From the NCBI GenBank assembly GCA_023420115.1, contig JAEZWR010000029.1, forward strand, positions 168,853 through 232,852: 64,000 nt of DNA, given 5' to 3'. The notes under the pieces were generated by a model. It worked only from the letters and a program-made list of their open reading frames with translations, was not told the DNA's origin and made no database searches. Positions 54,552 to 62,339 of the stretch are shown here, one piece after another (position 1 is the stretch's first letter; each line of letters begins with the position of its first letter). The stretch is from Bacillota bacterium (GTDB taxonomy: Bacteria > Bacillota > Clostridia > Saccharofermentanales > Fastidiosipilaceae). The position numbers and the translations under genes were made by a program.

Positions 54552-54968
54552 ATGGCAAAGACACTTCCAGCCAAGAATGGTCAAGTATATAACTACGGAA
54601 CAGGTCGTCGCAAGAACGCTGTTGCTCAGGTCAGAGTGATTGAGGGCTCAGGTAAGATTACAGTCAATGACAAGGACCTGGATGAATATTTTGGATTAGA
54701 AACACTTAAACTTATCGTACGTCAACCACTAGTTAGCTCAGGTTTAGAGGGCAGAGTTGATGTAATCGCCAAGGTTCATGGCGGTGGTATTTCAGGTCAA
54801 GCAGGAGCCTTACGTCATGGTCTTTCAAGAGCTTTGGTTGGCTATGATGAGTTTTGCAAGGACGGCTTGAAAAAGGCAGGTTTCTTGACCCGTGACAGTC
54901 GTATGAAAGAACGTAAGAAATACGGTCTCAAAAAGGCTCGTAAGGCTTCACAGTTCAGTAAACGTTAA
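54552..54968 (+). CDS. rpsI: 30S ribosomal protein S9
   Basis: 138 residues. YGTGRRKNAVAQVRVIEGSG near the start and the C-terminal KKYGLKKARKASQFSKR, which reaches the P site, define S9. Second gene of the rplM-rpsI operon, with GGAGAG before its ATG and a terminator about 45 bp after its stop. Confidence 0.98.
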   Translation: MAKTLPAKNGQVYNYGTGRRKNAVAQVRVIEGSGKITVNDKDLDEYFGLETLKLIVRQPLVSSGLEGRVDVIAKVHGGGISGQAGALRHGLSRALVGYDEFCKDGLKKAGFLTRDSRMKERKKYGLKKARKASQFSKR

Positions 54969-55009
54969 TTTCAGCAGATTACTTACAAAATTTATAATCC
55001 ATTTTTACC

Positions 55010-55037
55010 GGGGTCGGCAGATTTTTGCCGACCTTTT
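55010..55037 (+). terminator. Terminator of the rplM-rpsI operon
   Basis: GGTCGGCA and TGCCGACC form a perfect 8-bp stem around a short AT loop, followed by a T-run. Confidence 0.88.
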
Positions 55038-55156
55038 TCTTTGTGAACTTATGGTTTATTCTGCTCATATAATATTAGTTCATATATAATATTTATTCAT
55101 TTAATGAAAAGCCAATAAGTAAGACTTGCGAGTTGTGACAATTTGTAGGAGGAGTA

Positions 55157-55822
55157 ATGAAGCTAGTTCTGATTTCTAATAGTAAAGAAGCCACCTTTTT
55201 ACTTGGAGAGTTAATCGCAAACCTAGTTAAACCGTCATCTGTATTGGCACTTGATGGAGGACTCGGAGCTGGTAAGACAAAATTGAGCTCAGGGATAGCT
55301 AAGGGACTGAAATGTCAAGAGGAGCTGGTTAGTCCAACTTTTACCATATTAAGAGATTATGAGATCAATAAACAATATGGGAATCAAGATGGTTATACTT
55401 CTACTTCAGCTGAACAACTTATGCCTATTTATCATATGGATGCATATCGTCTCAAGGATTATAAAGAATTTGAGCAGAATGGATTTGATGAGTATTTTGA
55501 TAGGGGCGGACTGACCATTGTTGAATGGGCTGAGATTATTGAAGAAGTCCTACCGAAGAGAACAATAAGAATAAATTTTAATATAGAAGATAAAAATGAA
55601 AATATAAGTTTTGATGATTTTTTAAGATCTCTTGAGAACGAAGCTGAGCGCGAGAGTGCTTTTTTATCTCAGAATGGCGGGGAGACAAATGATACAAATA
55701 AAGGGAACTATGAAGACGATAGACCTAGAATAATTAGTATATCAGCCGATGAGGACTTTTGTGTTTCTCTAAAAAAAGAAATAAAATCAAGAGCGGATAA
55801 TGATCTATATGTAAAAGAGTAG
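55157..55822 (+). CDS. tsaE: tRNA t6A biosynthesis ATPase TsaE, with low-complexity insert
   Basis: 221 residues; typical TsaE is about 150. Walker A LDGGLGAGKTKLSSG (near 35), SPTFTILRDYE, IYHMDAYRLKD and TIVEWAEII are the family motifs. It works with TsaB and TsaD to make N6-threonylcarbamoyl-adenosine in tRNAs reading ANN codons. Two polar inserts are seen: ~75-95 (NQDGYTSTSAEQ) and ~148-190 between the last two predicted strands. The second insert contains an exact dispersed-motif copy (55649-55665, coding ERESAF). GGAG site before the ATG; tsaB follows at once. Confidence 0.92.
   Translation: MKLVLISNSKEATFLLGELIANLVKPSSVLALDGGLGAGKTKLSSGIAKGLKCQEELVSPTFTILRDYEINKQYGNQDGYTSTSAEQLMPIYHMDAYRLKDYKEFEQNGFDEYFDRGGLTIVEWAEIIEEVLPKRTIRINFNIEDKNENISFDDFLRSLENEAERESAFLSQNGGETNDTNKGNYEDDRPRIISISADEDFCVSLKKEIKSRADNDLYVKE
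55649..55665 (+). repeat. Dispersed motif copy inside the tsaE coding sequence
   Basis: CGCGAGAGTGCTTTTTT matches the intergenic copies at 61194-61210 and 35702-35718 but lies in frame within tsaE, about codons 165-170, in the poorly conserved insert. Confidence 0.6.
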
Positions 55823-55870
55823 TTGTACTGCTATTTAATACTTGGCTTATTGGATTTATATGGAGGTAAA

Positions 55871-56725
55871 ATGAAAATTTTGGCTAGTGATACAAGTGGG
55901 TCAGTTTGTTCTGTCGCTCTTTCTCTTGGAGATGGGCGATATGCCAATAGAGAAGTAGCTTCTCCCAAAACTCATTCAGCGAATTATATGCCGTTATTAG
56001 ACTCAGTCTTAAATGATTTTTCACTGGATATCGGAGATGTGGATCTCTTTGCTGTTGTTACTGGACCAGGTTCGTTCACTGGTACTAGGATAGCCGTCAC
56101 TGCCAACAAGTGTTTCGCTTATAGCTTAAATAAAAAGTGCATGGCTTTTGATTCACTTGAGCTTATGGCATATCCATATATGAAAATGAAAAACACCTTA
56201 CTTGTTCCAATGATAAATGCTAGAAATAGGAGAGCCTTTGCTGCGGCCTATTTAGGATATGAAACAGTTAAAGAGCCAAAGGCTGAGACCTTGGACGAGA
56301 TATATAAATTCTTATTTGAGTTTGTTGCGAAAAGTCCTGAAATTGTAAATGTAATATTTATTACAAGTGAAAAATTCACAGACGCAGAGACTGTTTTTGA
56401 TGAAATTCATTCATCTTTTAATGAGGCTTATAAGAGTGGATTGGTTGTAGGTGAGCCAAGTGAGAATAAAAAGACTGTAGTTAAGAATAAGGATAATATT
56501 GTTGCTACAATTAGCTTTACTTTTTTAGAAACAACTGCGCTAGCGATCAATGCTCTTCGTTATGCTGAGGAAATCTTACACAATACCACGATAGAAAATC
56601 TAAAGGGCAATGATAATTTGAGCGATGATATCAAAAGAAGATTAAAAGCTCCGCAGGAGATAGAGGTAAATTATTTAGCCAAAACACAGGCTGAAAGATT
56701 GCGTGACGAAAAACTCAATAGTTAA
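55871..56725 (+). CDS. tsaB: tRNA t6A biosynthesis protein TsaB
   Basis: About 284 residues. ILASDTSGSVCSVALS at the start, KTHSANYMPLLDSVL and VTGPGSFTGTRIAVT are the TsaB signature; TsaB is the scaffold partner of TsaD. The C-terminal half is longer than usual, with a Lys/Asn-rich stretch (~195-215). ATG 55871 follows GGAGG (55862-55866); an in-frame ATG at 55823 would overlap the tsaE stop and adds a hydrophobic leader not seen in the family. Sits between tsaE and rimI, the standard order. Confidence 0.92.
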   Translation: MKILASDTSGSVCSVALSLGDGRYANREVASPKTHSANYMPLLDSVLNDFSLDIGDVDLFAVVTGPGSFTGTRIAVTANKCFAYSLNKKCMAFDSLELMAYPYMKMKNTLLVPMINARNRRAFAAAYLGYETVKEPKAETLDEIYKFLFEFVAKSPEIVNVIFITSEKFTDAETVFDEIHSSFNEAYKSGLVVGEPSENKKTVVKNKDNIVATISFTFLETTALAINALRYAEEILHNTTIENLKGNDNLSDDIKRRLKAPQEIEVNYLAKTQAERLRDEKLNS

Positions 56726-56809
56726 TTTAGTTTGAAATATAGTATATGTATATATTATATGTAGTTTTGATCTTGGTGGAGTCCGTGTAATCAGTTGGAG
56801 ATTGAGTGA

Positions 56810-57409
56810 ATGAGATGTGAGTTCAAAGAGGCTAGCTTAGCAGATTCTGTGATTATATATGAGTTCATTAATAAACATATGCCGAAGTTCAGAAGCTTGG
56901 ATATGATAGAAGATGAATTTAAAAATGATAATTATAGGACTTATCTTTTGCTCAGCAAAGAACATACGGATGAGCCCTTAAGTGAGCTAAGAAAAAATAA
57001 GGATAAAGATAATCTTAAGAACTTGACGAATGAGTCTACTATATCTATATCAATCGAATTAGACTCTGCTTGTGTCGCTACGGATGCTCGATTAAAGGGT
57101 GATAATTTACATAAAAGAAAGATTCTAGCACTTATTAATTTTTACATATCTGAAGATTATAAGGACCTGAATCTCATTTTAGTTGATAAAAATTTTAGAA
57201 ACTTGGGTTTAGCAAAGAAACTATTTTTATATTCTTTAGAAAAGCTTATGGATATATATCCTGATGTTAGACAACTAAATTTAGAGGTATCAGAAAAAAA
57301 TGAAGCTGCGATTAAGTTGTATCGGAGTTTGGGATTTAAAGAATATATGAGACGCAATAATTATTATGGTAATAATATAGCGGCAATATTGATGAGTTAT
57401 ATATATTAG
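56810..57409 (+). CDS. rimI: RimI-like GNAT N-acetyltransferase
   Basis: 199 residues; RimI is normally about 150. The acetyl-CoA site is LILVDKNFRNLGLAKKLFLY, with the RNLGLA loop, and the C-terminal NLEVSEKNEAAIKLYRSLGF is standard. RimI acetylates the N-terminus of ribosomal protein S18 and sometimes other proteins. The extra length is a charged insert (~52-105) between the first strands. It follows tsaE-tsaB, where rimI is found in most bacteria, and this context supports the name. GGAG upstream of the ATG. Confidence 0.82.
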   Translation: MRCEFKEASLADSVIIYEFINKHMPKFRSLDMIEDEFKNDNYRTYLLLSKEHTDEPLSELRKNKDKDNLKNLTNESTISISIELDSACVATDARLKGDNLHKRKILALINFYISEDYKDLNLILVDKNFRNLGLAKKLFLYSLEKLMDIYPDVRQLNLEVSEKNEAAIKLYRSLGFKEYMRRNNYYGNNIAAILMSYIY

Positions 57410-57460
57410 TATTAAGTTGATATATGATTTCTAAGGGGTAATTGTTGGTATAAAGATGCT

Positions 57461-57530
57461 AGCTGATAATAGCTGACATTAGCTGACACTAACCGACATT
57501 AACCGATGTTAGACGATATTAGACGATATA
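57461..57530 (+). repeat. Seven 10-bp imperfect tandem repeats
   Basis: Starting at 57461 every 10 bases begins a related unit: AGCTGATAAT, AGCTGACATT, AGCTGACACT, AACCGACATT, AACCGATGTT, AGACGATATT, AGACGATATA. Pairs of neighbours share changes, as if units arose by stepwise duplication. They end 60 bp before the next start codon. Confidence 0.9.
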
Positions 57531-57589
57531 AATGAATTATATCTTAAGTAATGTGTAGTATAATGCATATAAAATTTTAGGAGGAATGT

Positions 57590-58036
57590 ATGGAGTACAG
57601 AAATTTTCATGTCATCGATGATGAAATTAGCAGCTTAGTAAGAAATTATAAGGCCAGCCACATATGCTTGGCTATTTATGCCCTATTTTTACTTACACGT
57701 ATTTTTACAGGGGCATATTTTATTGCAATAATAGCAGCTGTATTCGTTCTCTTAGCAGAGAAGAGAAATAAATATGTGAGATTTTCGGCAGCACAGTGCC
57801 TGTCGCTTGCCATTTTTTATCTGGCGATAAGTATTATTTTGAAAATCGTGACAGTTCTTACACTTGGTATTGGCTTCGTTGTAGTTGGTCCCATATATGT
57901 GATTGTAAAGATTTTATTTGCTGTTTTTGAATTGCTCAACTTATATTTCTTATATAAGAAGAAATGTTGGAGAATGCCAATCGTTGCCGATATAGCAGAT
58001 AAAATAAATCAGTATCTTCCAAATATGGAACGATAA
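57590..58036 (+). CDS. Small membrane protein, DUF4870-like
   Basis: 148 residues with three to four membrane helices. RNKYVRFSAAQCLSLAIFYLA resembles the start of DUF4870 (VRFHAAQAL), and the later WRMPIVADIADKI matches its amphipathic end. The function of DUF4870 is unknown. AGGAGG lies directly before the ATG. The seven 10-bp repeats immediately upstream may carry its regulation. Monocistronic as far as can be seen. Confidence 0.65.
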   Translation: MEYRNFHVIDDEISSLVRNYKASHICLAIYALFLLTRIFTGAYFIAIIAAVFVLLAEKRNKYVRFSAAQCLSLAIFYLAISIILKIVTVLTLGIGFVVVGPIYVIVKILFAVFELLNLYFLYKKKCWRMPIVADIADKINQYLPNMER

Positions 58037-58169
58037 GCTTAGTAGTTAATTTATTGATGAGCGAGTCATTTAATAAGATGCGATTATAAAAATTATATAG
58101 GCAAAGTGATTAATAAAGTAAATTTTATACAAGAAAATTTGGTTTAGTTAATAGATAAAAAAAGAACGA

Positions 58170-58198
58170 TTGACATTAGCCTATGTGATTAATATACT
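58170..58198 (+). promoter_or_regulatory. Consensus promoter of the HPr-like gene
   Basis: TTGACA (58170-58175), a 17-bp spacer and TATACT (58193-58198), 38 bp before the ATG. The best sigma-A match in the window. Confidence 0.85.
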
Positions 58199-58236
58199 AA
58201 TAAACATATAATTCACTTATCGCACGAGGTGGAACT

Positions 58237-58497
58237 ATGATTAAGAAGAAAGTAACTTTTAATTGTGAAGAAGATTTAGAGATGAAGGCAGTTGCCGTCC
58301 TGATTCAAAAAGCCTCACCTTTCACATCCAGTATTTGGTTGTATAGTGGAGAGAGACGAGCAAATGCTAAGAGTCTTTTAGGAGTTATGAGCCTTGGAAT
58401 TACTGGGGGAATGGACTTAGAGGTCACGGCAGATGGACCCGACGAAGAGGCTGCAGTGAATGCTATAAGTTCATATTTAGAGAGACCAGAACTATAA
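58237..58497 (+). CDS. Crh-like HPr homologue lacking the His-15 phosphorylation site
   Basis: 86 residues, aligning over its full length with HPr. In HPr the sequence around position 15 is GIHARPA; here it is DLEMKAVA, with Glu at position 15 and Lys at 17, so PEP-dependent transfer in the PTS is not possible. The second site is intact: Ser46 in NAKSLLGVMSLGI, the target of HPr kinase/phosphorylase. That combination is that of Bacillus Crh (Gln15, Ser46), a CcpA co-regulator. It is therefore probably a regulatory HPr, not a PTS carrier. Strong promoter and GAGGTGG site; no enzyme I gene adjacent. Residues are seen; the regulatory role is inferred. Confidence 0.82.
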   Translation: MIKKKVTFNCEEDLEMKAVAVLIQKASPFTSSIWLYSGERRANAKSLLGVMSLGITGGMDLEVTADGPDEEAAVNAISSYLERPEL

Positions 58498-58763
58498 GCT
58501 AGACTTAAATAAGTCATTTGCTGTTGCTTGCTGCTAGTATAGAGGAACATATAACTTATTTAGATAAAATTATGCCTCCGCTGAACGTGAGCACAACAAG
58601 ATGATAAATTTAGATAAATACTATTTAATTTAAATATTGACACTTTCATTAAGAAAATATTTTGGGCTGATATTTAATAGAGTATAGTATGACTTAAATT
58701 TTGGTCTATTTTAAAATAAGATTATTAACTCTTATCAATCTTTTAAAATTAAATTAATTGATG
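58498..58763. other. Intergenic region before uvrC
   Basis: AT-rich, no gene. A candidate promoter is TTGGGC (58662-58667), a 17-bp spacer and TAGTAT (58685-58690). If used, the uvrC transcript would start before the hairpin at 58764-58788. Confidence 0.35.
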
Positions 58764-58795
58764 CAGGTCAGTAGCAAATGCTGACCTGTTTTTTT
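58764..58795 (+). terminator. Terminator-like hairpin immediately upstream of uvrC
   Basis: CAGGTCAG (58764-58771) pairs perfectly with CTGACCTG (58781-58788), followed by a T-run to 58795. It ends 20 bases before the uvrC start, leaving no room for an ordinary promoter between them. Confidence 0.8.
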
Positions 58796-58814
58796 ATTCT
58801 TTGAACTAAACTAT

Positions 58815-61181
58815 ATGAGAAAGTTTCGGTTTGGGATTTTAAATATGGGAAAAAATAATTTTTATGATGAAGCAAATGTATTTAATAAAGATGACCTCGA
58901 TACTTTGCAGGATAATTCGAGTCTTGCCGAAGTAGATTTCCAAGCGCGACTCGATATTGTGCCAGAGGATCCTGGTGTATATATGATGAAAGATACTCAA
59001 GGAAAAATTATATATGTTGGCAAGGCCAAAAATCTTAGGAAAAGACTTTCATCCTACTTTCAGAAAAATGTAAAAGGGAGCAGCAAGGTTCAGGCGATGC
59101 TATATCGTATCGCGGACTTTTCTTATCTCACCTGTAAGACGGAATTAGAAGCCCTTGTTTTAGAATCCAATCTGATTAAAAGGTATCAACCTTTTTATAA
59201 TATTCTTCTCAAGGACGATAGAGATTATCCTTATATGAGAATAAGTATGAATGAACTCTATCCTAGAGTTGAAAAGGCATATAGAGTTGGTTCTGATAAA
59301 GATAAAGGTTGCAAATATTATGGTCCATATTTAAATGCTGACCTAAAGGCTGCCCTAAAAAGTATTCATGAATTATTTCCTCTTAAAACTTGTAGCAGAG
59401 TTTTTCCTAGAGACATAGGGAAAGAGAGGCCTTGTATTCAATATTATATAGGTAGATGTATAGGACCTTGTTTAGGTACCGTACCAGCTGAAGCTTATAG
59501 GGAGGTCTGTGCTAATGTTTGCTCTTTTCTGGAGGGGAGATATGATGAACTTCTTAAAGATATTAAGACACAGATGTTAGATGAAGCAGAACGCCTTGAT
59601 TTCCAAGCTGCCGCTAGGAGCAGAGATAGACTGAAGTCACTTGAACGTCTATTTGAAAGACAGCAGGTAGTAAGTTCGAATGATGAAGATGCCGATATAC
59701 TTGCTATAGAAGAAAATGATATTGAAGCAATAATCTTAAAGTTAGAACTTAGGAGTGGAAAAATTTCTGGAACGTCGAGTTATTTTTTTACCCTTAGTGG
59801 AGCAGATCTTGAAAAGAGAGAGGAGAGCTTCATCGAAGCTTTTGTCACTCAATATTATCCTAATGCAAGTTTTATTCCAGAAAAAATAATAATTGACATG
59901 GAGCTCCCTTCAAAAGAGCTGTTGACGAAATATTTGCAGAAACTCAAAGGGAGAAAGGTTGAGCTTCATCGTCCTAAGAGAGGATATAGAAAAGACCTTC
60001 TTGAGATGGCTAAGCGTAATGCTAGACAGACTTTAGAGAGACGGTCGTTTATGCCTAGTAAGAAAATTAGTGAAACAAAGGAGAATTTAGATCTACTGCT
60101 TAAGTGTTTAAATTTAAGTAATTATCCTAATAGAATAGAAGCCTATGATATTGCAAATTTAGGTGATGAAGCACAGGTGTGTGCGATGACGGTATTTGAA
60201 AATGGCAAAGTGAATCGTCGACTCGGCAGAGCTTTTTATATTAAGAGGCAAGATTATCAAGATGATTATGCGGCGATGTACGAGGCGATTGACAGGCGTT
60301 TGAATCATTTGGGAGATGAGGAGAATAAATTTGGAGCTAAGCCGGATCTTATTTTGCTTGATGGAGGTATAGGTCATCTTAATACTATAAAGAAACTATT
60401 CGAGGAGAGACAGATATTAGATATAGACTTAGCTGCAATGGTCAAAGACAAGCGCCATAGAACAAGAGGTTTGGTTAATATTCAAGGAGAAATAATTGAG
60501 CTTTCTGAACTTGCGGGAATAAGACCCAGCCATAATAGAAAAAGCAGCCGCAGCGAGGATGGATTATCAAAGGAGACTCATAGCAAGGGTGAAGAGTTAG
60601 AAAGTGAGATCAATTCAATTATCAAGAATATTTTAGCTACAAGAGAAAATAAGAAAGGGACTGATCCTGTCTTAAATGATGATAGTTTAAGTGTTTGTGA
60701 AGTGGAAGATAAAAAAATATATAAAGCCGTGGCAACTGATAATGAGTCTGCATCTAATATAAATTCTGAAGAGTTGGTATCAACAAATATGTTCGCACAC
60801 GAATTAGGTCTTGATGAAGCAGAGGAAAGTGAAGACGAGATTCTCAGAATTTCCCATGATCTTACAGATCAAAAAGCAATGGAGATAAGGACTAGGCGAG
60901 AAAAGGCACTGAAACTTCTTCGTTTCATTACTGCAATCCAAAATGAGGTTCATAGACAGGCTGGAGAGCATCATCGCAAATTAAAAAATAAAAAGATGCT
61001 AAGCTTCCGCCTTGAAGAAATTAAAGGAATAGGTGAAGGCCGGCGAAAATTACTTATGAAAGAATTTGGCACAATTAAATCTATTTCTGAGGCTAGTCCG
61101 GAAGAAATTAATAGACGTTGTTCTCAAATTAGTTTAAAACAGGCAGAACTTATTTATGAATACTTTCACAGGAGAAAGTGA
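58815..61181 (+). CDS. uvrC: Excinuclease ABC subunit C, with a ~130-residue insert
   Basis: 788 residues against the usual ~600. The N-terminal GIY-YIG nuclease reads GVYMMKDTQGKIIYVGKAKNLRKRL. The UVR helical region follows (LDEAERLDFQAAARSRDRLKSL). The RNase H-like nuclease has IEAYDIANLG, LILLDGGIGHLN, KDKRHRTRGLV and FITAIQNEVHRQAGEHHRK, and the C-terminal HhH pair reads LEEIKGIGEGRRKLLMKEFG. It makes both incisions in nucleotide excision repair. The extra length is an acidic low-complexity block (~565-695) inside the second nuclease domain, just before the last catalytic His. About 30 residues precede the usual start; neither ATG 58815 nor ATG 58845 has a ribosome site. Confidence 0.92.
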   Translation: MRKFRFGILNMGKNNFYDEANVFNKDDLDTLQDNSSLAEVDFQARLDIVPEDPGVYMMKDTQGKIIYVGKAKNLRKRLSSYFQKNVKGSSKVQAMLYRIADFSYLTCKTELEALVLESNLIKRYQPFYNILLKDDRDYPYMRISMNELYPRVEKAYRVGSDKDKGCKYYGPYLNADLKAALKSIHELFPLKTCSRVFPRDIGKERPCIQYYIGRCIGPCLGTVPAEAYREVCANVCSFLEGRYDELLKDIKTQMLDEAERLDFQAAARSRDRLKSLERLFERQQVVSSNDEDADILAIEENDIEAIILKLELRSGKISGTSSYFFTLSGADLEKREESFIEAFVTQYYPNASFIPEKIIIDMELPSKELLTKYLQKLKGRKVELHRPKRGYRKDLLEMAKRNARQTLERRSFMPSKKISETKENLDLLLKCLNLSNYPNRIEAYDIANLGDEAQVCAMTVFENGKVNRRLGRAFYIKRQDYQDDYAAMYEAIDRRLNHLGDEENKFGAKPDLILLDGGIGHLNTIKKLFEERQILDIDLAAMVKDKRHRTRGLVNIQGEIIELSELAGIRPSHNRKSSRSEDGLSKETHSKGEELESEINSIIKNILATRENKKGTDPVLNDDSLSVCEVEDKKIYKAVATDNESASNINSEELVSTNMFAHELGLDEAEESEDEILRISHDLTDQKAMEIRTRREKALKLLRFITAIQNEVHRQAGEHHRKLKNKKMLSFRLEEIKGIGEGRRKLLMKEFGTIKSISEASPEEINRRCSQISLKQAELIYEYFHRRK

Positions 61182-61193
61182 TTCGCTTGCAAC

Positions 61194-61210
61194 GCGAGAG
61201 TGCTTTTTTG
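61194..61210 (+). repeat. Dispersed motif copy CGCGAGAGTGCTTTTTT
   Basis: Begins about 13 bases after the uvrC stop and 55 bp before the next gene, same orientation. Identical to the copy inside tsaE. Confidence 0.55.
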
Positions 61211-61264
61211 TACCATGATATGATAGTTAATTGTATGAGTTTATGAAATTGAGGACTTAGTTTG

Positions 61265-62035
61265 ATGAGAGTTTTTGCCCTAGCTGATAGTCATTTGTCT
61301 TTTTTGTGCGATAAGCCTATGGATAAGTTTGAGAAAATATGGAAAGATCATCCTACGAAGATTGCTACTAATGTTAATTCTTATTTACAAGATGGGGATG
61401 TTCTTTTGCTTCCTGGAGATATTTCTTGGGCGATAAATATGTCAGAGGCCGAGGCTGATCTCAAATTTTTAAATGAACTTCATGGGAGAAAAATTCTCTT
61501 GCGGGGTAATCACGATTATTGGTGGAGTACACCCAGTAAACTGAGACGTTTTTTTGATGAAAAGGACTTTAACAAGCTTGAAATTCTTCAGTGCGATGGC
61601 AAAGTTATAGTTGATGATAAAAATGCTAGATTGTGGGCTATAAGTGGAAGCCGGTTTTGGAATATGCCACATGAGCAAAAGACGGAAAAGGATAAGATGA
61701 TTTACGCTCGTGAACTCAAACGAGCCGACTTGTCTTTGGCTGATGTGGAACGCCAGTTAAAGGTTTTAACTAATTCTAAAAATCCTTCTGGTATCAATAT
61801 ATATAATGAATATAAGGTGACTAGGGTTTTTATGAGTCATTTCCCACTCATTGATGCATTGGAGAAACATACCGAAGCTCTCGATCTTTTAAAGAAATAT
61901 AATATAGATATATGTATATATGGGCATTTGCACGCGTATTCACATAAGTTGATTGTAGAAGGTGAGTATGAGGGGATAAGTTTTTACTGTGTGGCAGCAG
62001 ACTACAGGAATTTTGTTCCTTTGGAATTAGAATAG
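61265..62035 (+). CDS. Calcineurin-type metallophosphoesterase
   Basis: 256 residues. All five metal-site motifs are present: ADSHLS (DxH type), LPGDISW (GD), GNHDYWW (GNHD), SHFP and GHLHAY (GHxH). No signal peptide, so cytosolic. This short class occurs widely in Firmicutes as an uncharacterised phosphodiesterase/phosphohydrolase; substrate unknown. ATG 61265 follows a GAGG; a TTG one codon earlier is also possible. Downstream of uvrC with a motif copy between them. Confidence 0.85.
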   Translation: MRVFALADSHLSFLCDKPMDKFEKIWKDHPTKIATNVNSYLQDGDVLLLPGDISWAINMSEAEADLKFLNELHGRKILLRGNHDYWWSTPSKLRRFFDEKDFNKLEILQCDGKVIVDDKNARLWAISGSRFWNMPHEQKTEKDKMIYARELKRADLSLADVERQLKVLTNSKNPSGINIYNEYKVTRVFMSHFPLIDALEKHTEALDLLKKYNIDICIYGHLHAYSHKLIVEGEYEGISFYCVAADYRNFVPLELE

Positions 62036-62083
62036 TCGGGGCAGGTGAGGACGAGTAGATGGGTATATATGTATATATGGGGA

Positions 62084-62139
62084 CAAAAGCACTTCGTGAG
62101 GCGGGGCGGAATATGGATGCTTCGCTTTTTTATTTATTG
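62084..62139. repeat. 56-bp repeat, copy A, upstream of the wall-anchored protein
   Basis: Identical to 63492-63548 except for one T. It begins CAAAAGCACTTCGTGAGGCG, a reverse-strand match to the dispersed motif, and ends GCTTCGCTTTTTTATTTATT. AAAAGC and GCTTTT can pair, giving a terminator-like shape. It may end the metallophosphoesterase transcript. Confidence 0.9.
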
Positions 62140-62243
62140 AAAAGAACAAGAGGGGAATGAAGGATAAGGTATAGATTGAATTGGGGGATATGAAAAGACA
62201 AAAAGTACAAATAAATTTTGAAAATGGCTAAAAAAGGACTTGC

Positions 62244-62262
62244 ATATATATATATATATATA
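62244..62262. repeat. TA dinucleotide tract in the promoter region of the surface protein gene
   Basis: Nineteen bases of pure alternating AT. TTGCAT (62240-62245) overlaps its left end and TATACT (62259-62264) its right end, with 13 bp between them at the present tract length. Confidence 0.85.
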
Positions 62263-62282
62263 CTGGGTGTCACTTAAAATTA

Positions 62283-62308
62283 CTTATTTATATAAACATA
62301 TAAATAAG
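62283..62308. repeat. 11-bp perfect inverted repeat in the leader of the surface protein gene
   Basis: CTTATTTATAT (62283-62293) and ATATAAATAAG (62298-62308) are separated by 4 bases, 31 bp before the ATG. No T-run follows. It could be an operator or a 5' mRNA stabilising hairpin. Confidence 0.7.
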
Positions 62309-62339
62309 CAACAATTAATAATTATTTAGGAGTGTGTTT

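Noticed and set aside
55649..55665. Frameshift or early end of tsaE caused by the motif
   Set aside because: The frame stays open through the motif and the expected last strand (RPRIISISA) follows, so the gene appears intact.
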